Assembly: GCA_024180945.1 (NCBI GenBank)
Contig: JAKSGN010000036.1
Span: forward strand, 1,364,001 to 1,428,000
DNA length: 64,000 bases
Direction: 5' to 3'
Source of the DNA: Macrophomina tecta
Lineage: Eukaryota; Ascomycota; Dothideomycetes; Botryosphaeriales; Botryosphaeriaceae
In this document: one piece after another, positions 40,671-51,700 of the stretch
Position numbering within the stretch: the first letter of the stretch is position 1
How the letters are laid out: the number at the start of each line of letters is the position of its first letter
Position numbers and translations under genes: made by a program
The notes under the pieces: model-generated
Told to the model about the DNA's origin: nothing
Database searches by the model: none
Seen by the model: the letters and a program-made list of their open reading frames with translations, nothing else

Positions 40671-42247
40671 ATGGCTGAAGAGATTGAGACCCGGCTCTTC
40701 ATTGACGGGAAGGTGCGTATCAGAAAAAAAAAAAAAAAAAAAAAACCATTCAGAGCTCCCAATCAATATACTCAACCTTTCTCTTCAGTTTGTTCCCGCC
40801 TCCGACGGCGGGACCTTCACGCTCGTCAACCCCCACACCAGAAAAGCTGCGGCTGAAGTCTCTGAGGCCACCGTCGACGACGTCAACGCCGCCGTCGCCG
40901 CCGCCCAGCGAGCCTTCCCATCATGGTCTGCCCTCTCGCCGGCGGCCCGCGGTGCGCCCATGACACGCCTCGCCGACCTGATCCTCGAGCACAAAGATGA
41001 ACTGGCACGACTCGAGGCCATCTCCATGGGCAAGCCCGTCTCCGAGTTCATCGACGCCGGCGCAGCGGCCGGCAACTTCAGGCTCTACGCCGGCATGGGC
41101 TGGCAGGCGCGCGGGACGACGAGCTTGAACACGCCCGGCTATATGAACGTCACCGTGCGGCAGCCCTTTGGCGTGGTCGGCGTCATCATCCCCTGGAACG
41201 TGCCGCTTCTGTTCCTCGCGAAGAAGGTCGCGCCGGCGTTGGCAGCAGGGAACACGGTGGTGCTGAAGAGCTCTGAAAAAGCACCATTGACCGTGAGATC
41301 AGCCACCTCCCTCGGCTTTGCCTCGATTCCCATTGTTAACGCAAACACATTAGTCTGCCAAAGTAGCCGCGCTCATCCAGAAAGCCGGCTTTCCGGCGGG
41401 CGTGATCAACGTGCTCTCCGGCCACGGCCACACCTCCGGCGCTGCCATGTCCGCGCACATGCAGATCCGCATGCTCAGCTTCACCGGCTCGCTGCGCACG
41501 GGCAAGGCGATCCAGAAAGCGGCCGCCGAGTCCAACCTCAAGAACGTCGTGCTCGAGCTGGGCGGCAAGTCGCCGGCCGTCGTCTTCGCCGACGCCGACC
41601 TGGACGAGGCGGCGCGGCTGACGCAGTACAGCGTGCGCACCAACGCGGGCCAGACGTGCATGCAGAACAGCCGCATCTACGTGCACGCCGACGTGGCCGA
41701 CGCCTTCGTCGCCAAGTTCAAGGAGAAGATTGCTGCGGCGAGGATGGGCGATCCGCTCGATCCCGCCACGCAGGTCGGGCCAATCGTGGACGAAGTGCAG
41801 CGTCAGCGCGTGCTGGCGTACATCGAGAGCGGGAAGCAGTCGGGCAAGCTTGCGCTGGGAGAAGCCGCTCCGGAGGAGGGAGCCTACGTCACCCCGACCA
41901 TTTTCCTGGAGACGCCTGAGGATTCGAGGATCATGAAAGAGGAGGTCTTTGGCCCGGTCGTGAACATCAACGTCTTCACTTCCGAGGATGACGTGGTCAA
42001 GAAGGCCAACGATACAGAATTCGGGCTATATGCTTCCGTGTTCACCAAGGACATAGACCGAGCACTGAGGATGTTGTCCAGGTTGGAGGCCGGGACTGTT
42101 GGAATCAACTGCACTAGCCCCACCACGGGCATGGACATGCCCTTTGGAGGTTACAAGCAGAGCGGAATTGGTCGTGAGGGCCTTGAGCACAGCCTTAATA
42201 ACTACTTGGAGGTTAAGACAGCCTTGATCAAGGTGAATGGGTTGTAG
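40671..42247 (+). CDS. NAD(P)-dependent aldehyde dehydrogenase, three exons
   Basis: Exons 40671-40712, 40789-41292 and 41354-42247 give 479 residues, normal for the family. The first exon is 42 nt (MAEEIETRLFIDGK) and joins to FVPASDGGTFTLVNP, the usual ALDH opening. Landmarks are PWNVPLLF, FTGSLRTGK, the general base Glu250 in LELGGKSP and the nucleophile Cys284 in TNAGQTC; the 34-residue Glu-Cys spacing matches active enzymes. EEVFGPV and PFGGYKQSGIGRE are also present. The enzyme oxidises an aldehyde to an acid in the cytosol. Intron 1 contains a 22-A run. The neighbourhood (esterase, epimerase, FAD monooxygenase) suggests an aromatic or terpenoid aldehyde, but this is inference. Confidence 0.92.
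40724..40745. repeat. A22 homopolymer inside ALDH intron 1
   Basis: A run of 22 A lies a few bases after the 5' splice site of the first ALDH intron. Its length makes both sequencing error and population length variation likely. It does not alter coding frame because it is removed by splicing. Confidence 0.85.
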
Positions 42248-42386
42248 GATTCTTTCGAAAGGAATGATATAGGCTGAAAGACCATTGGCGAATGAATTTG
42301 CCCGATGCCCTCAACCCCCGATCAGCAGAGACACTCTGGCGGTCGTCAGCCTCGTAGTTGATCCTACAGCGACGCGGAAGCCACAT

Positions 42387-43467
42387 CTATCCTCGGGCAT
42401 GTTTCGCAAGAAACTCCAGGGCCGGCTTCACATACTTCTCAAAGGCCTCGTCTCCCGTCTTAGCCGCGATGTCAAAGCCATGAGGAAGTCCCTCGGCCAG
42501 CAACAACTTGCCAACCCCCCCTTTCTCCTCCAATACCTTGAAGGCCTGTTCACTAATTCTCGCTTCAATCAAGTCATCAGTTGTCCCATGCGCAAAAACT
42601 GTCGGTGGAATGCCCTTCCCGAAGCTCTTCACCGGATCGCACCGCTCATAGTTCCCATCTTGTACACACGCCGCCAGGTGTGTGCCTTTCTTCATATGGT
42701 CAGCAAGCCACGCATTGCGCGGTCTGCTGAAGTCAGGCCTGGGCGCGCCTCCGTGCTTCTCTGCCTCCTCGGCGCTCTCCCTCTCCATTGCCCGTGTTGT
42801 GAACGTGATAAGCGGCTCATCGAAGAGTTTGCGCAGGAAGGAGGGGTCAAAATCGGGCAGGCTGGACAGTGCGGGGAGAGGCAAGGACCAAGAGGGATCG
42901 GAGAGGAGCTTGCCGCCGTAGAAGTCTGCGGTTGCACGAGGAGGCGGGGAGAGAGTGCCCTTTTGTGCGGCGCATTAGCAATTTTGGAATATGCGCAGGA
43001 GCAGCGTGATAACTTGAAGTGCTTACCAGATGCAGAGCCAGAAGACCGCCGGCGGAGTACCCGATTGCGACTATCTTGTCAGGATGGACAGAGAGGCCAA
43101 CGTCGCTCTTTAATACGCCCGGGAGCTTCTCTTGAGACCAGAAGTAGACGTTGCTGGCATCGGCTAGTGGCACGTCCCAAAGAGAGACATGGGGGCATAG
43201 GCGGTAGTTGGGAGCTACGGAAATGAAACCGAGCTCGGCCAGGGCGGAGATCTGAGCCTCCGGTATTGTGTCTTTGGAGCCGACAACGAAGCTACCGCCA
43301 TGTAAGAGGATTACTGGGGGTTAGTCAGTAAGATTTATCCCCATTTACTGAGACTTATCCCAGACCTATTCCTTGTGTCTCGTCCTTTTCCTGGGGTCGA
43401 AGTGAACAGTCGCTTGGACCTCTTGTCCGTCACCAAATGTATAGAATGTGTAGGTTCTCGAGTCCAT
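42387..43467 (-). CDS. Alpha/beta-hydrolase (esterase/lipase HSL-like) with an apparent 1-nt frameshift
   Basis: Likely exons are 43467-43366, 43313-43027 and 42959-42387. The start MDSRTYTFYTFGDGQEV reads into VHFDP, then stops at TAG 33 nt later; shifting frame by one base near 43383-43398 gives DETQGIVILLHGG, which joins the rest. No intron can explain the shift. The remainder is intact: HGGSFVVGS oxyanion loop, Ser nucleophile in GYSAGG, Asp in HGTTDDLI and His in GLPHGFD. Introns of 52 and 67 nt fit well. The family hydrolyses carboxylic esters in the cytosol. Either the TTTT/GGGG runs hide a sequencing or assembly error, or the gene is recently broken in this strain. The 3' end converges on the ALDH gene. 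Confidence 0.75.
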
Positions 43468-44514
43468 CTTCCGCTTGCAAGAATGCCGTGTAGATGCGAA
43501 AATGAGGCTGTCCTGGATGAGATTTGAGAAAAACCCTCCTTTCTGTACCCTTGGCCGCTTCTGCTTATGCCAAGTATTGGCTGTGTCCGGCAGCCTGTCC
43601 AGGGCAGACACTGATACCTTGGCCCACCTTCTTGTTGCGGACACCGTGTACAACATAAAGCAAAGCCCGCTTCATCTACTTGGATGAGCCTCTGATATTT
43701 TTGCAACAAGGCCGGTCACCTGTTCTTCTAACTATATCCCTTCTAACCGCCACTTTCCCGCCAAATCAAAGGGAATAAGGAGGCCTATTTCAACAATTCT
43801 GGTTCTTCCCAACCTCTCACTGGCTATCCCAAAGTGAACACCTAGCAATCCAGGTCTCATTGCGTGCGCTGAAATTTGAGACCTGTGCCCAGAACGGCAC
43901 ATAGGTGAAGCCAACCGAACTGGTGGCCCTGGAAGGCGGGATGCCCAAACTTGACGACTGCTGCCTCACTAAGCTGCATAGTGCGTTTTTACTTGCCATA
44001 ACAGACATATCCTTGGCCCGAGACGTTGTAGGGCCCGGGGCATCCTTAAATTAGCGGCGCGCTGTGACATAAATACGGGGAATTACGTCTACTGGTGCGC
44101 TGGCCCAGATATAGCACTGCATGAAGTGGCGTCCTGCCCGAGAACCTCAGGAGGTAAATAAGCCATCTATCTTATGTAGGAGTGGATCGAGTCTGATTCT
44201 TTCCCCGTGGTGACAGCACCCAAGGGCAATAGCTAGGTTATCACAGTTACCAATCAGCGTGATATCAAGCTCACAAATGTCTTCATTCTGGATACTTCAA
44301 AGATACAGGAGGGCCCAATCGCCGTTATCAGGCCTCCATTCCGTCTGATAGTGGGCATACACGAATGAAGTGTAGTTTTACTATTTGGATTTCTGCGCGC
44401 CGTCTTTTGAGCTGACATTAGCACTACGAAGATATTGGGCCTCCCGACAGCGATACAATAAAAAGTTCATTTCAAATGATGAGATAACAAGAGAAGCCTC
44501 CATGGGTGAGAGAC
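43468..44514. other. Intergenic region between two minus-strand genes
   Basis: This is the promoter of the esterase-like gene and the 3' flank of the epimerase gene. The base composition is ordinary, and only short frames occur. I see nothing else in it. Confidence 0.4.
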
Positions 44515-45701
44515 TCAAGCCTTCTGAAGAAGCTCATACTCAGACTTCACGATCCCTGGCACCTCTTGCTCAAGGCTCGGCGCCTTCGGGCTCCAGCCAA
44601 GAAACTTCCTCGCCCTTCTCGCCTTACCCCTGGAATTCAAGCCCCAGCTCAACGCCTGGAAATCTGCCAGCTCCCAAGCCTCGTCCTTGTTGAGAGAGAA
44701 AGTCTCTGGAGCGGGGATGTAGCCAGCCTTTGCGGCCTCGGATGCAATGAGCTTCGAAAGCTCGCCCCAAATGTGCTCTCCGTTCTCAGTAAGGAAGTAG
44801 CCCTTCTCGCCCCAAAGCTCCGGATCGTTGTTGCCAGCAGCCGCTGCCTCAGCAAGCAAGACGAAAAGATCACTGAGGTCGTGGACGTGAACGTTGTTCC
44901 AGTAGGTCTTACCCGCGCCGATGATAGGGCCCTTCTTTTGCTGCAGGGTGATTTTCGTGAGCTCATAGACCTGTCGGCTGCGGCCAGAGACCGGGCCTCT
45001 TCCAGGGCCTGTGTCCGGTCAGTGAAGTCCTTGCAGAAACCAGACTTGAAGTCTTACCATAGATGGTTGGAGGGCACAGAATAGCAGTCTTGACGGAATC
45101 ACGGTTCTTTGTGCCGGCGTTCAAGACGATCTGGTCCACGTTCCGGTGGAAAGCATGATCGGGAAGACCCGTCAGTTCTTCAACCTTGTCGAGATCGTCA
45201 TAGACCTTGTCACTGGCCTCTCCGTATCTGTCGGCATCAGAATCGGCGAAACACAAGATTCCAGTGCCGCTGGTGTGGAGCCAGTAGCCCGGGTGGTCCT
45301 TGGAGTGGCCACTGGCGAGACCGTCGGCAATGGCGTTGGCAGCACCAACGTGGTCAGAGGCGTCGGCCGTGTCTGTCTGGGAGTGAGGAGGGGGGTTCAT
45401 TTTGCAGGGTGTCTACGAGACTCACGGACAACGATATCAGCCTTGGCAGCTTGCTCCTTGATCAGGTCATAGCTGTCGAGGTCGCCATAGACGACGTCCA
45501 CACTAGGATAGGCGGCCGTCACTTTGCTTCCCTTGTCCTTGGTCCTGACGAGGGCGGTGTAGTTCCAGTCGGGGTGCTTGCTGTGCAGGGCGTACAGGGC
45601 GTCGCCGCCAATGTATCCGGTGGTTCCCGTGCTGCAAGGCGTTAGGGAGGTCGAAGCGTGCGGGCAAGAGGGGCCTCTTACATGAAGACGTTAGGCGCCA
45701 T
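44515..45701 (-). CDS. NAD-dependent epimerase/dehydratase (extended/atypical SDR), four exons
   Basis: Exons 45701-45682, 45631-45426, 45372-45058 and 45008-44515 give 344 residues; the first exon is only 20 nt. Splicing produces NVFITGTTGYIGGDALYALH, a Rossmann-fold dinucleotide site (TGxxGxxG at about residues 8-16). DIVVHTADASDHVGAANAI follows, typical of this family. Later blocks include CPPTIYGPGRGP and WNNVHVHDLSDL. I do not see the classical YxxxK catalytic pair, so it belongs to the atypical epimerase-like group whose substrates are mostly unknown. It is cytosolic, with no signal peptide. It is divergent from the FAD monooxygenase, sharing a 985-nt promoter. The acceptor of intron 2 was chosen to give VVHTADAS. 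Confidence 0.88.
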
Positions 45702-46686
45702 TACTGGAGATGTTAAGCACTGGTGAAGTCTCGGATGGTGCGGGAGGGGCTATTGTAGTGCTGGGCGGCTGAAAGGTGGCCCGGCGTCGAGGCAATGGCG
45801 TCATGGTCTCGATGCTATGCCGAAAGTGGAGCAATCCCCACTGCCGTTGCACGTTGCACGGCCGCTCTGCACCGTATCTCCGGCCGGATCGCTCGAATAT
45901 TCGACGACGACTGCGAGCGGAATTCCAGCCCGGACGTGTGGCGGCTGGCAGCAGTTGCCTAGCTTGAGCTTATTGGCTGAAGGACAGTGCAGATGGAGGG
46001 GCAGGAGGGGTAGAAATATATCCCCGCCCTTCAGACCCCACCACCCTCAGTTCAAAAGCATCGAATAGCTCGCCGGCCTCTCCAAACTGCTAAGTCGCGG
46101 CGCTTGTTTGATCTCGCCCTTGCGCAGGGTCCATCGGCTCCACATGGACTGCGGGAGGCGCAGAGAAGCCGGCCTGCTGCTCTACCAGCAGATCCAACGA
46201 TTCCTAATCCATGAGTAAGCTACGCGAATCCACCGAGCATCCACACCAGTGCCGCATCACGGGGGCTGGTCGTCGAATCAAGGGAGTCTTTTCGAGAAGC
46301 ATGTCGGACTTACAGCCTACGCGCAGGCGCACATTCACTTCTCTTAATCCGTAAGTCCGAGGTCGGCATTTCATCTGCTGTCTATGTTGCTCCTCGAGTG
46401 TGGGAACACCTCCTACCATCGGCTTACACACTCACACCTAAGTTTCTTCTAAGCTGAGTCGTGTCCGTGGCCAAGAAAATTTCTCCCTAGTGCGGGGCAA
46501 CTGCTGAGACGATGGAACGTGCGACGGCATCGAACGACTCCAATGTCGCCGTCAGTCACTGCCTCTATAAGGACGGCCCCCCAGAACAGCCACATCAAGC
46601 CCTATAGCCACCTCAATTAGAGCGCCAGTCTCTGCATCAGCATCCTCCCGACCATCAGTCATCAAGACCATCTGAGCGGGTCCACA
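45702..46686. promoter_or_regulatory. Shared divergent promoter of the epimerase and FAD monooxygenase genes
   Basis: This 985-nt region separates two divergent starts, suggesting co-regulation. A TATAA element (46566-46570, in CTCTATAAGGAC) lies about 120 nt before the monooxygenase ATG. No gene fits inside. Confidence 0.45.
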
Positions 46687-48706
46687 ATGGCGCAATCCAG
46701 TGGCACCAACAGCTCGAGCGGCGTCTCGACGCCCGACGCCAGCCAGAAGCCTGATGTCGAGATCGAAATCGACACGCTCATCATCGGAGCTGGCCCGGCA
46801 GGCGCCGCGCTCGCTTGCTTTCTAGCATCTCACGGTGAGCATCTATGCAAGCTTCCCGGGCACTTCCGGGCAGGGCTCATGACCTATCTGTCTTTCCAGA
46901 TATCAAGGGCTTAATGGTCAGCAAAGCGCCGACTAACGCCGACACACCGCGCGCTCATATCACAAATGCCGCCGCTTTAGGTAAGTCATCAGGCCGAATG
47001 AGTCGTCGGGTGGGCTCTCCGCGTAGATCTGCAGAGGCTGCACACTTTTATGCAACTCTACAACAACCGAAAGAACCAATGGATTGACGTCCGACTCAGA
47101 GGCACTGCGGGATATTGGTCTCGATGAGCAGTTCAACAAACTCGCCACCAAGGGCAACTGCATGGTCCACACGCGGTGGTGCTACACCATGGCTGGCCGA
47201 GAGTACGCTCGCATCTACTCCTGGGGCAACGACCCAGCCCGCAAAGGCGACTACGAGCGCGCCAGCCCCTGCCGCCACGTCGACCTGCCTCAAACCCTCC
47301 TCGAGCCCATCCTCGTCAGACACGCCGCCCTGAACGGCATCACCTGTCGCTTCGACACCGAACTCGTCTCCTTTTCCGACGAAGGCACCCACGTCGTGAC
47401 GACCCTCCGAGACCGCCTGACGGGCCGTACCTACGCTGTGCGCTCGCGCTTCCTGTTCGGCGCCGACGGAGCGCGGTCGCGCGTCCAGCAGCAGCTCGAC
47501 CTGCCCCTCGTCAAGAAGCCGCAGCAAGGGCTCGCCCTCAACGTCCTGGTGAAAGCCGACCTCTCCCACCTGATGGACGCGCGCCCGGGCAACCTCCACT
47601 GGGTCTTCCAAGCCGACAAGGAGCACCCGGCCTTCGGCTGGCAGGTCATCGTGCGGATGGTCAAGCCGTGGCACGAATGGATGTTCATCATGCTGCCCGA
47701 CCCGGCCGCCGCCGGCACCGCCATCGACGCCACCCACGACGAGTATCTCGCCCGCGTGCGCGAGGCCATCGGCGACGACACACCCGCCGAGATCCTGTCG
47801 GTGTCCAAATGGTGGATCAACGAGATCTACGCCGAGTCGTACTCGCGCGGCGACGTCTTCTGCCTCGGCGACGCCGTCCACCGACACCCGCCCTTCAACG
47901 GGCTCGGCTCCAACACGTGCGTGCAGGACGCCTTCAACCTGGCGTGGAAGGTCGCGTACGTGTTGCAGGGCAAAGCCGGCGCCGCGCTGCTCGACACCTA
48001 CTCGGCCGAGCGCCAGCCCGTCGGCAAAGGCATCGTCACCCGCGCCAACAACGGCTTCCGCGACCACTTCGCCGTCTGGGATGCCCTCGGCATCAACCTG
48101 CCCACGCCGGCCCAGCGCGTCGCCGCCATCGCCGAGCTCGAGGCTCCGTCGCCGGAGGGCCGGCTGCGCCGCGAGAAGCTGCAGAGGGCGATCGCGCAGA
48201 CGTGCCACGAGTTCCATGCGCTCGGCATCGAAATGAACCAGAACTATAAGGGGTCGCCTGCCGTTATGACCGAGGGCGTGCAGGGCGATGATGGCTTTGC
48301 GGGCGTGGAGGATCTCGAGTTGACGTACGTGCCCAGCACGTTCCCGGGCCGCCGCTTGCCGCACGTGTGGCTGAGCAGGGCGGTGCCGGATGGATTGGTG
48401 TCGACGATCGACCTTGCTGGCAAGGGCAGGTTCACGCTGTTCACGGGAATTGGCGGCCAGCAGGCGTGGGGTGCGGCGGCCGAGAGGGCACAGCAGGCGT
48501 TGGGGGTCGAGGTGCGCGTGGTCGGGATTGGCTACGGCTTGGAGTACGAGGACCCGTACTTTGACTGGGCACGCATGCGTGATGTGCAAGAGGACGGCTG
48601 CATCCTCGTGCGGCCGGATCGATTCGTGGCATGGCGGGCGGACAGCGTCGTCGAGGGTGCCGATGAGAAGCTGCTGGGCGTATTGAGGACCGTTTTGGCG
48701 AGGTGA
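46687..48706 (+). CDS. FAD-dependent aromatic-ring monooxygenase (PHBH/TfdB type), three exons
   Basis: Exons 46687-46834, 46900-46980 and 47100-48706 give 611 residues. The N-terminal dinucleotide fold reads TLIIGAGPAGAALACFLASH (GxGxxG at 34-39). The DG motif occurs as GADGARSRV. The second FAD motif is GDAVHRHPPFNGLGSN followed by QDAFNLAWK near residue 332, the form seen in phenol and 2,4-dichlorophenol 6-monooxygenases. A C-terminal thioredoxin-like extension matches this subgroup. The enzyme would hydroxylate a phenolic ring using NAD(P)H and oxygen in the cytosol. A 497-codon antisense frame is a GC-driven shadow. The neighbouring ALDH and esterase suggest a joint role in breaking down an aromatic compound, although secondary metabolism is an alternative. 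Confidence 0.92.
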
Positions 48707-51700
48707 ACGGCCTCAAAGGTTATTGGGATCTTATAGATCGAATCTGAAGGCTGCGGCTCGGACGCTCCCACGTTCTCGGCGAAGCTGAGAATGAATGCAT
48801 CGATACACGGACGTCATTGGGCTGACTTGAATGTCTCGAACGGGGGATTCATACCCTTGCACCCAGCCTGACACAACGGGATGTAGTCCTGGTTGAGATG
48901 CTTGGTCTGAGCATGGTGTAGGTGTAGGTTTCTACCGACTTACTGCAGAGCGTTGGTTACGATTTTGCCTTACTTCGTCTTCTCATCACTCTTGCTTGAT
49001 TCACGTTACTCGAATCGTTCGATTTTATCGGTTAGAGTTGAACCAGCGAGCAGTAACGATCAACCCGTGGATTTGTGTAGTAATCAGGCAGACGCTTCAG
49101 CCGGGGAGACCTGCATCGCAACTGTTCATAAGTACATCCCATCGCCCTTAATCAGCCCCGGCCGGTAGATTGCGTGCGGAATTCACGATTGATCCAGAGC
49201 GTGCGCAGCTCTTGAAATTGGGCGTCCGGTACCTTTCAGGCGGAGGATGTTGTTGCACTGATACAAGACGCCACGAAGTTAGCTGGCTCGGCGTCCAAAT
49301 TCGACACCACGCAAGCTTTATCAGAGCAGTCCGCAACCGGACCGCGCCGGAACATATTCCGTCTAATTTTGCGACATGCGAGAGTGATCAGGGTCCAGAC
49401 TAGACGTTTTTCTATTCGCCAGGTAAGGCTGTAGTTGACAATTAAGTGGAGAATAGGCTTTTGGATAAGTCATTGTCCGTTTCTCTAGTAGGCAGTTGAG
49501 AGGTCCCTGAGCGGTGAAGGACAGCTGAAAAGTTGTCTCTTGCATCTCCGAGGCGTGCATTATCGTCCGCTCTTCTCTCCGCGATCCGCGTTCAGTACGT
49601 AGAGGGAAAAAAAGGGACCCAATGCTTTCCTGTAGGAGAACGAGTGCTGTCTGTCTTCTGCATATCTGCAGAGCGATTCGGGGCTTTTTTTTTTTTTTGT
49701 GGGAGGGGAAGAGGGTTCCATGCAGATGTGATGAAAACTAACGACTCACCGACAACTATGGAGCATTCCCGCCATCCGCCGCCCTATACTCCCACTTCAG
49801 CTAGAAATTGAATGGCAATTCAAATATCGCAACAGTGGTTAAGAGGTAGCGATAAGATCATCAAGAAAGAATTTCTCGTAATGGGTTAACTGTACCACAT
49901 TCCCTAGTGTGTCTCCCCTCGTTAACTGTAGTCTTCAAGGAAGTGTTCACTTCCCTATATATGGCGGTACTGGGAGTAACGTCTCTGCCGTCCTTAGCTC
50001 GGGTTTGTTACGTTTCATGCCCCTTGTGAACAAGAAGAGGAGGAAATTCCGAGAGACGCCGCATCCTGCGGCCCAATGTCATTCACTTGTATGGGCACGC
50101 AGGGATGTTTAAGCAATAGCCGACTTGAGCAAGGAACAATCAGCTTTTAGGAAAAAATCCCCGAGCGAGTCGAGAAGAGAGTAGTAGGCATGAATAGCGC
50201 CTTTGTACCAGATTCATGGGCATGCTTTGTCTGTAGTCAATGGATCAGCAGGACACTGTTGCACAACCCCGGGTCGAGCGGATAGCATAACCAGGGTCTG
50301 TCACAAAATAATCTCAGCGTTCAGTGTAGAAGCGGTCCTGACTTAGTCGAAGCCGGGAAACGTCGGCCGAACAAGGATTTGGGAACCCGAGGTCCGATGG
50401 GCTTCGGTGGTTGAGAACACGGTGATTGGCTTGGGAAACAGGCGTTGGTGTATTTGGTGGAGACAGGATCGAAGCATCCTGTTACTTTGACTTCCCCAGG
50501 AGGCTCATGAACAAAAAGAATGAGGAAGAGTATGCTTACATATGGTGCGTGCAAAGCTGCGCTGTTTCGCCTATTATCCGATCCACCGTGCTACTTCAGT
50601 CAACTGCAGAGGAATGCCATGGCTTGGGGATTCTTGTGCAAAGGGCATACGGCTGAGCATTTTCTGAGTCGCCCCCTGGTTGGACCCATCTCGGGGAGCC
50701 AAAAGCGCAACAGAAGAAAATGAGATCATTGGAGGGTTCGCGTTGGTTGACATGGTTCCCCGCAATGGACCGGCTGTTGCCCCATCCGTGCGCATCGCCT
50801 TCCTACACTCGATTCTGCTGAGCATCTCAACGATGCAGCTGCCCCTATTCGTGTGATCGCCTGGCGGTCTGGGACAGTTAAGCGATATGTGGAGCGGTTT
50901 TAGAATACAAATGGAGTAACTGTCGCTACGAGCCCCTATCGACCACGCACTCGACGCGAGGGGCAACCTCTCCGGTCAAGGTCTATCCTTGACTTAGTTT
51001 CTTAGCGGCTATGACGGCGAGCTAAGCTACCACTTTGCCATGAATATCCTGTAATCTTGTGCTGGCCAACCATCGGCGACGTCAGACACGATCGCAAGGG
51101 TCAATGGTAAAGTTTCGGAGCTGGATCTTCGAACAGTATGCCTTGTTACTGTTTTCCAGCAAAGAGTGAACGGACATTGTGGAACCACTTCGCAATCTTG
51201 CCATGCTGATCGGATGCGTGCTTGCAGTTGATGTTGTTGTAGAGGGCTGGTTCTGGGGAGATTCCGGGAGTAACAGCCGAGTGTGTCCCCTTGATTCTGA
51301 AACTACCAAGGCGGGGGGCCCGCGGGCTGTAGGATGGATGCAGCGCAGGCGGTTGGTGGACCAACTTGTGTGAGTTTGCGCCGATGATGTCTCAGCTTTT
51401 TCTTCTGCTCCTGATGTAGCTGCTGGAAGAACCCTGGAGTATGTGGATAAGAATCATATACTAAGGGGTCGGCTCTAATGCGGGGTTGCTTGATGCTATC
51501 TAAGTCGAGCGAAGCCCAATCACGCCGGAGTGTGAAAGAGTGCGGTGGACCTCATGCCTGAATAGTCGTGCTATCGCATCATAGCCCGAGTATCAGTCCA
51601 TTCTCATATCGACATTTCCTGACGAGGGAAGAAGAATGGTGGATCCAGGTCAGTGGCAATCAGTGGTCAGCACAACATCTTGCGATTCAGCGACAATGAA

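Noticed and set aside
47096..48589. 497-codon antisense frame inside the FAD monooxygenase gene
   Set aside because: The sense strand encodes a clear enzyme; the antisense product is His/Val/Gly/Arg-rich and mirrors GC-biased codons.
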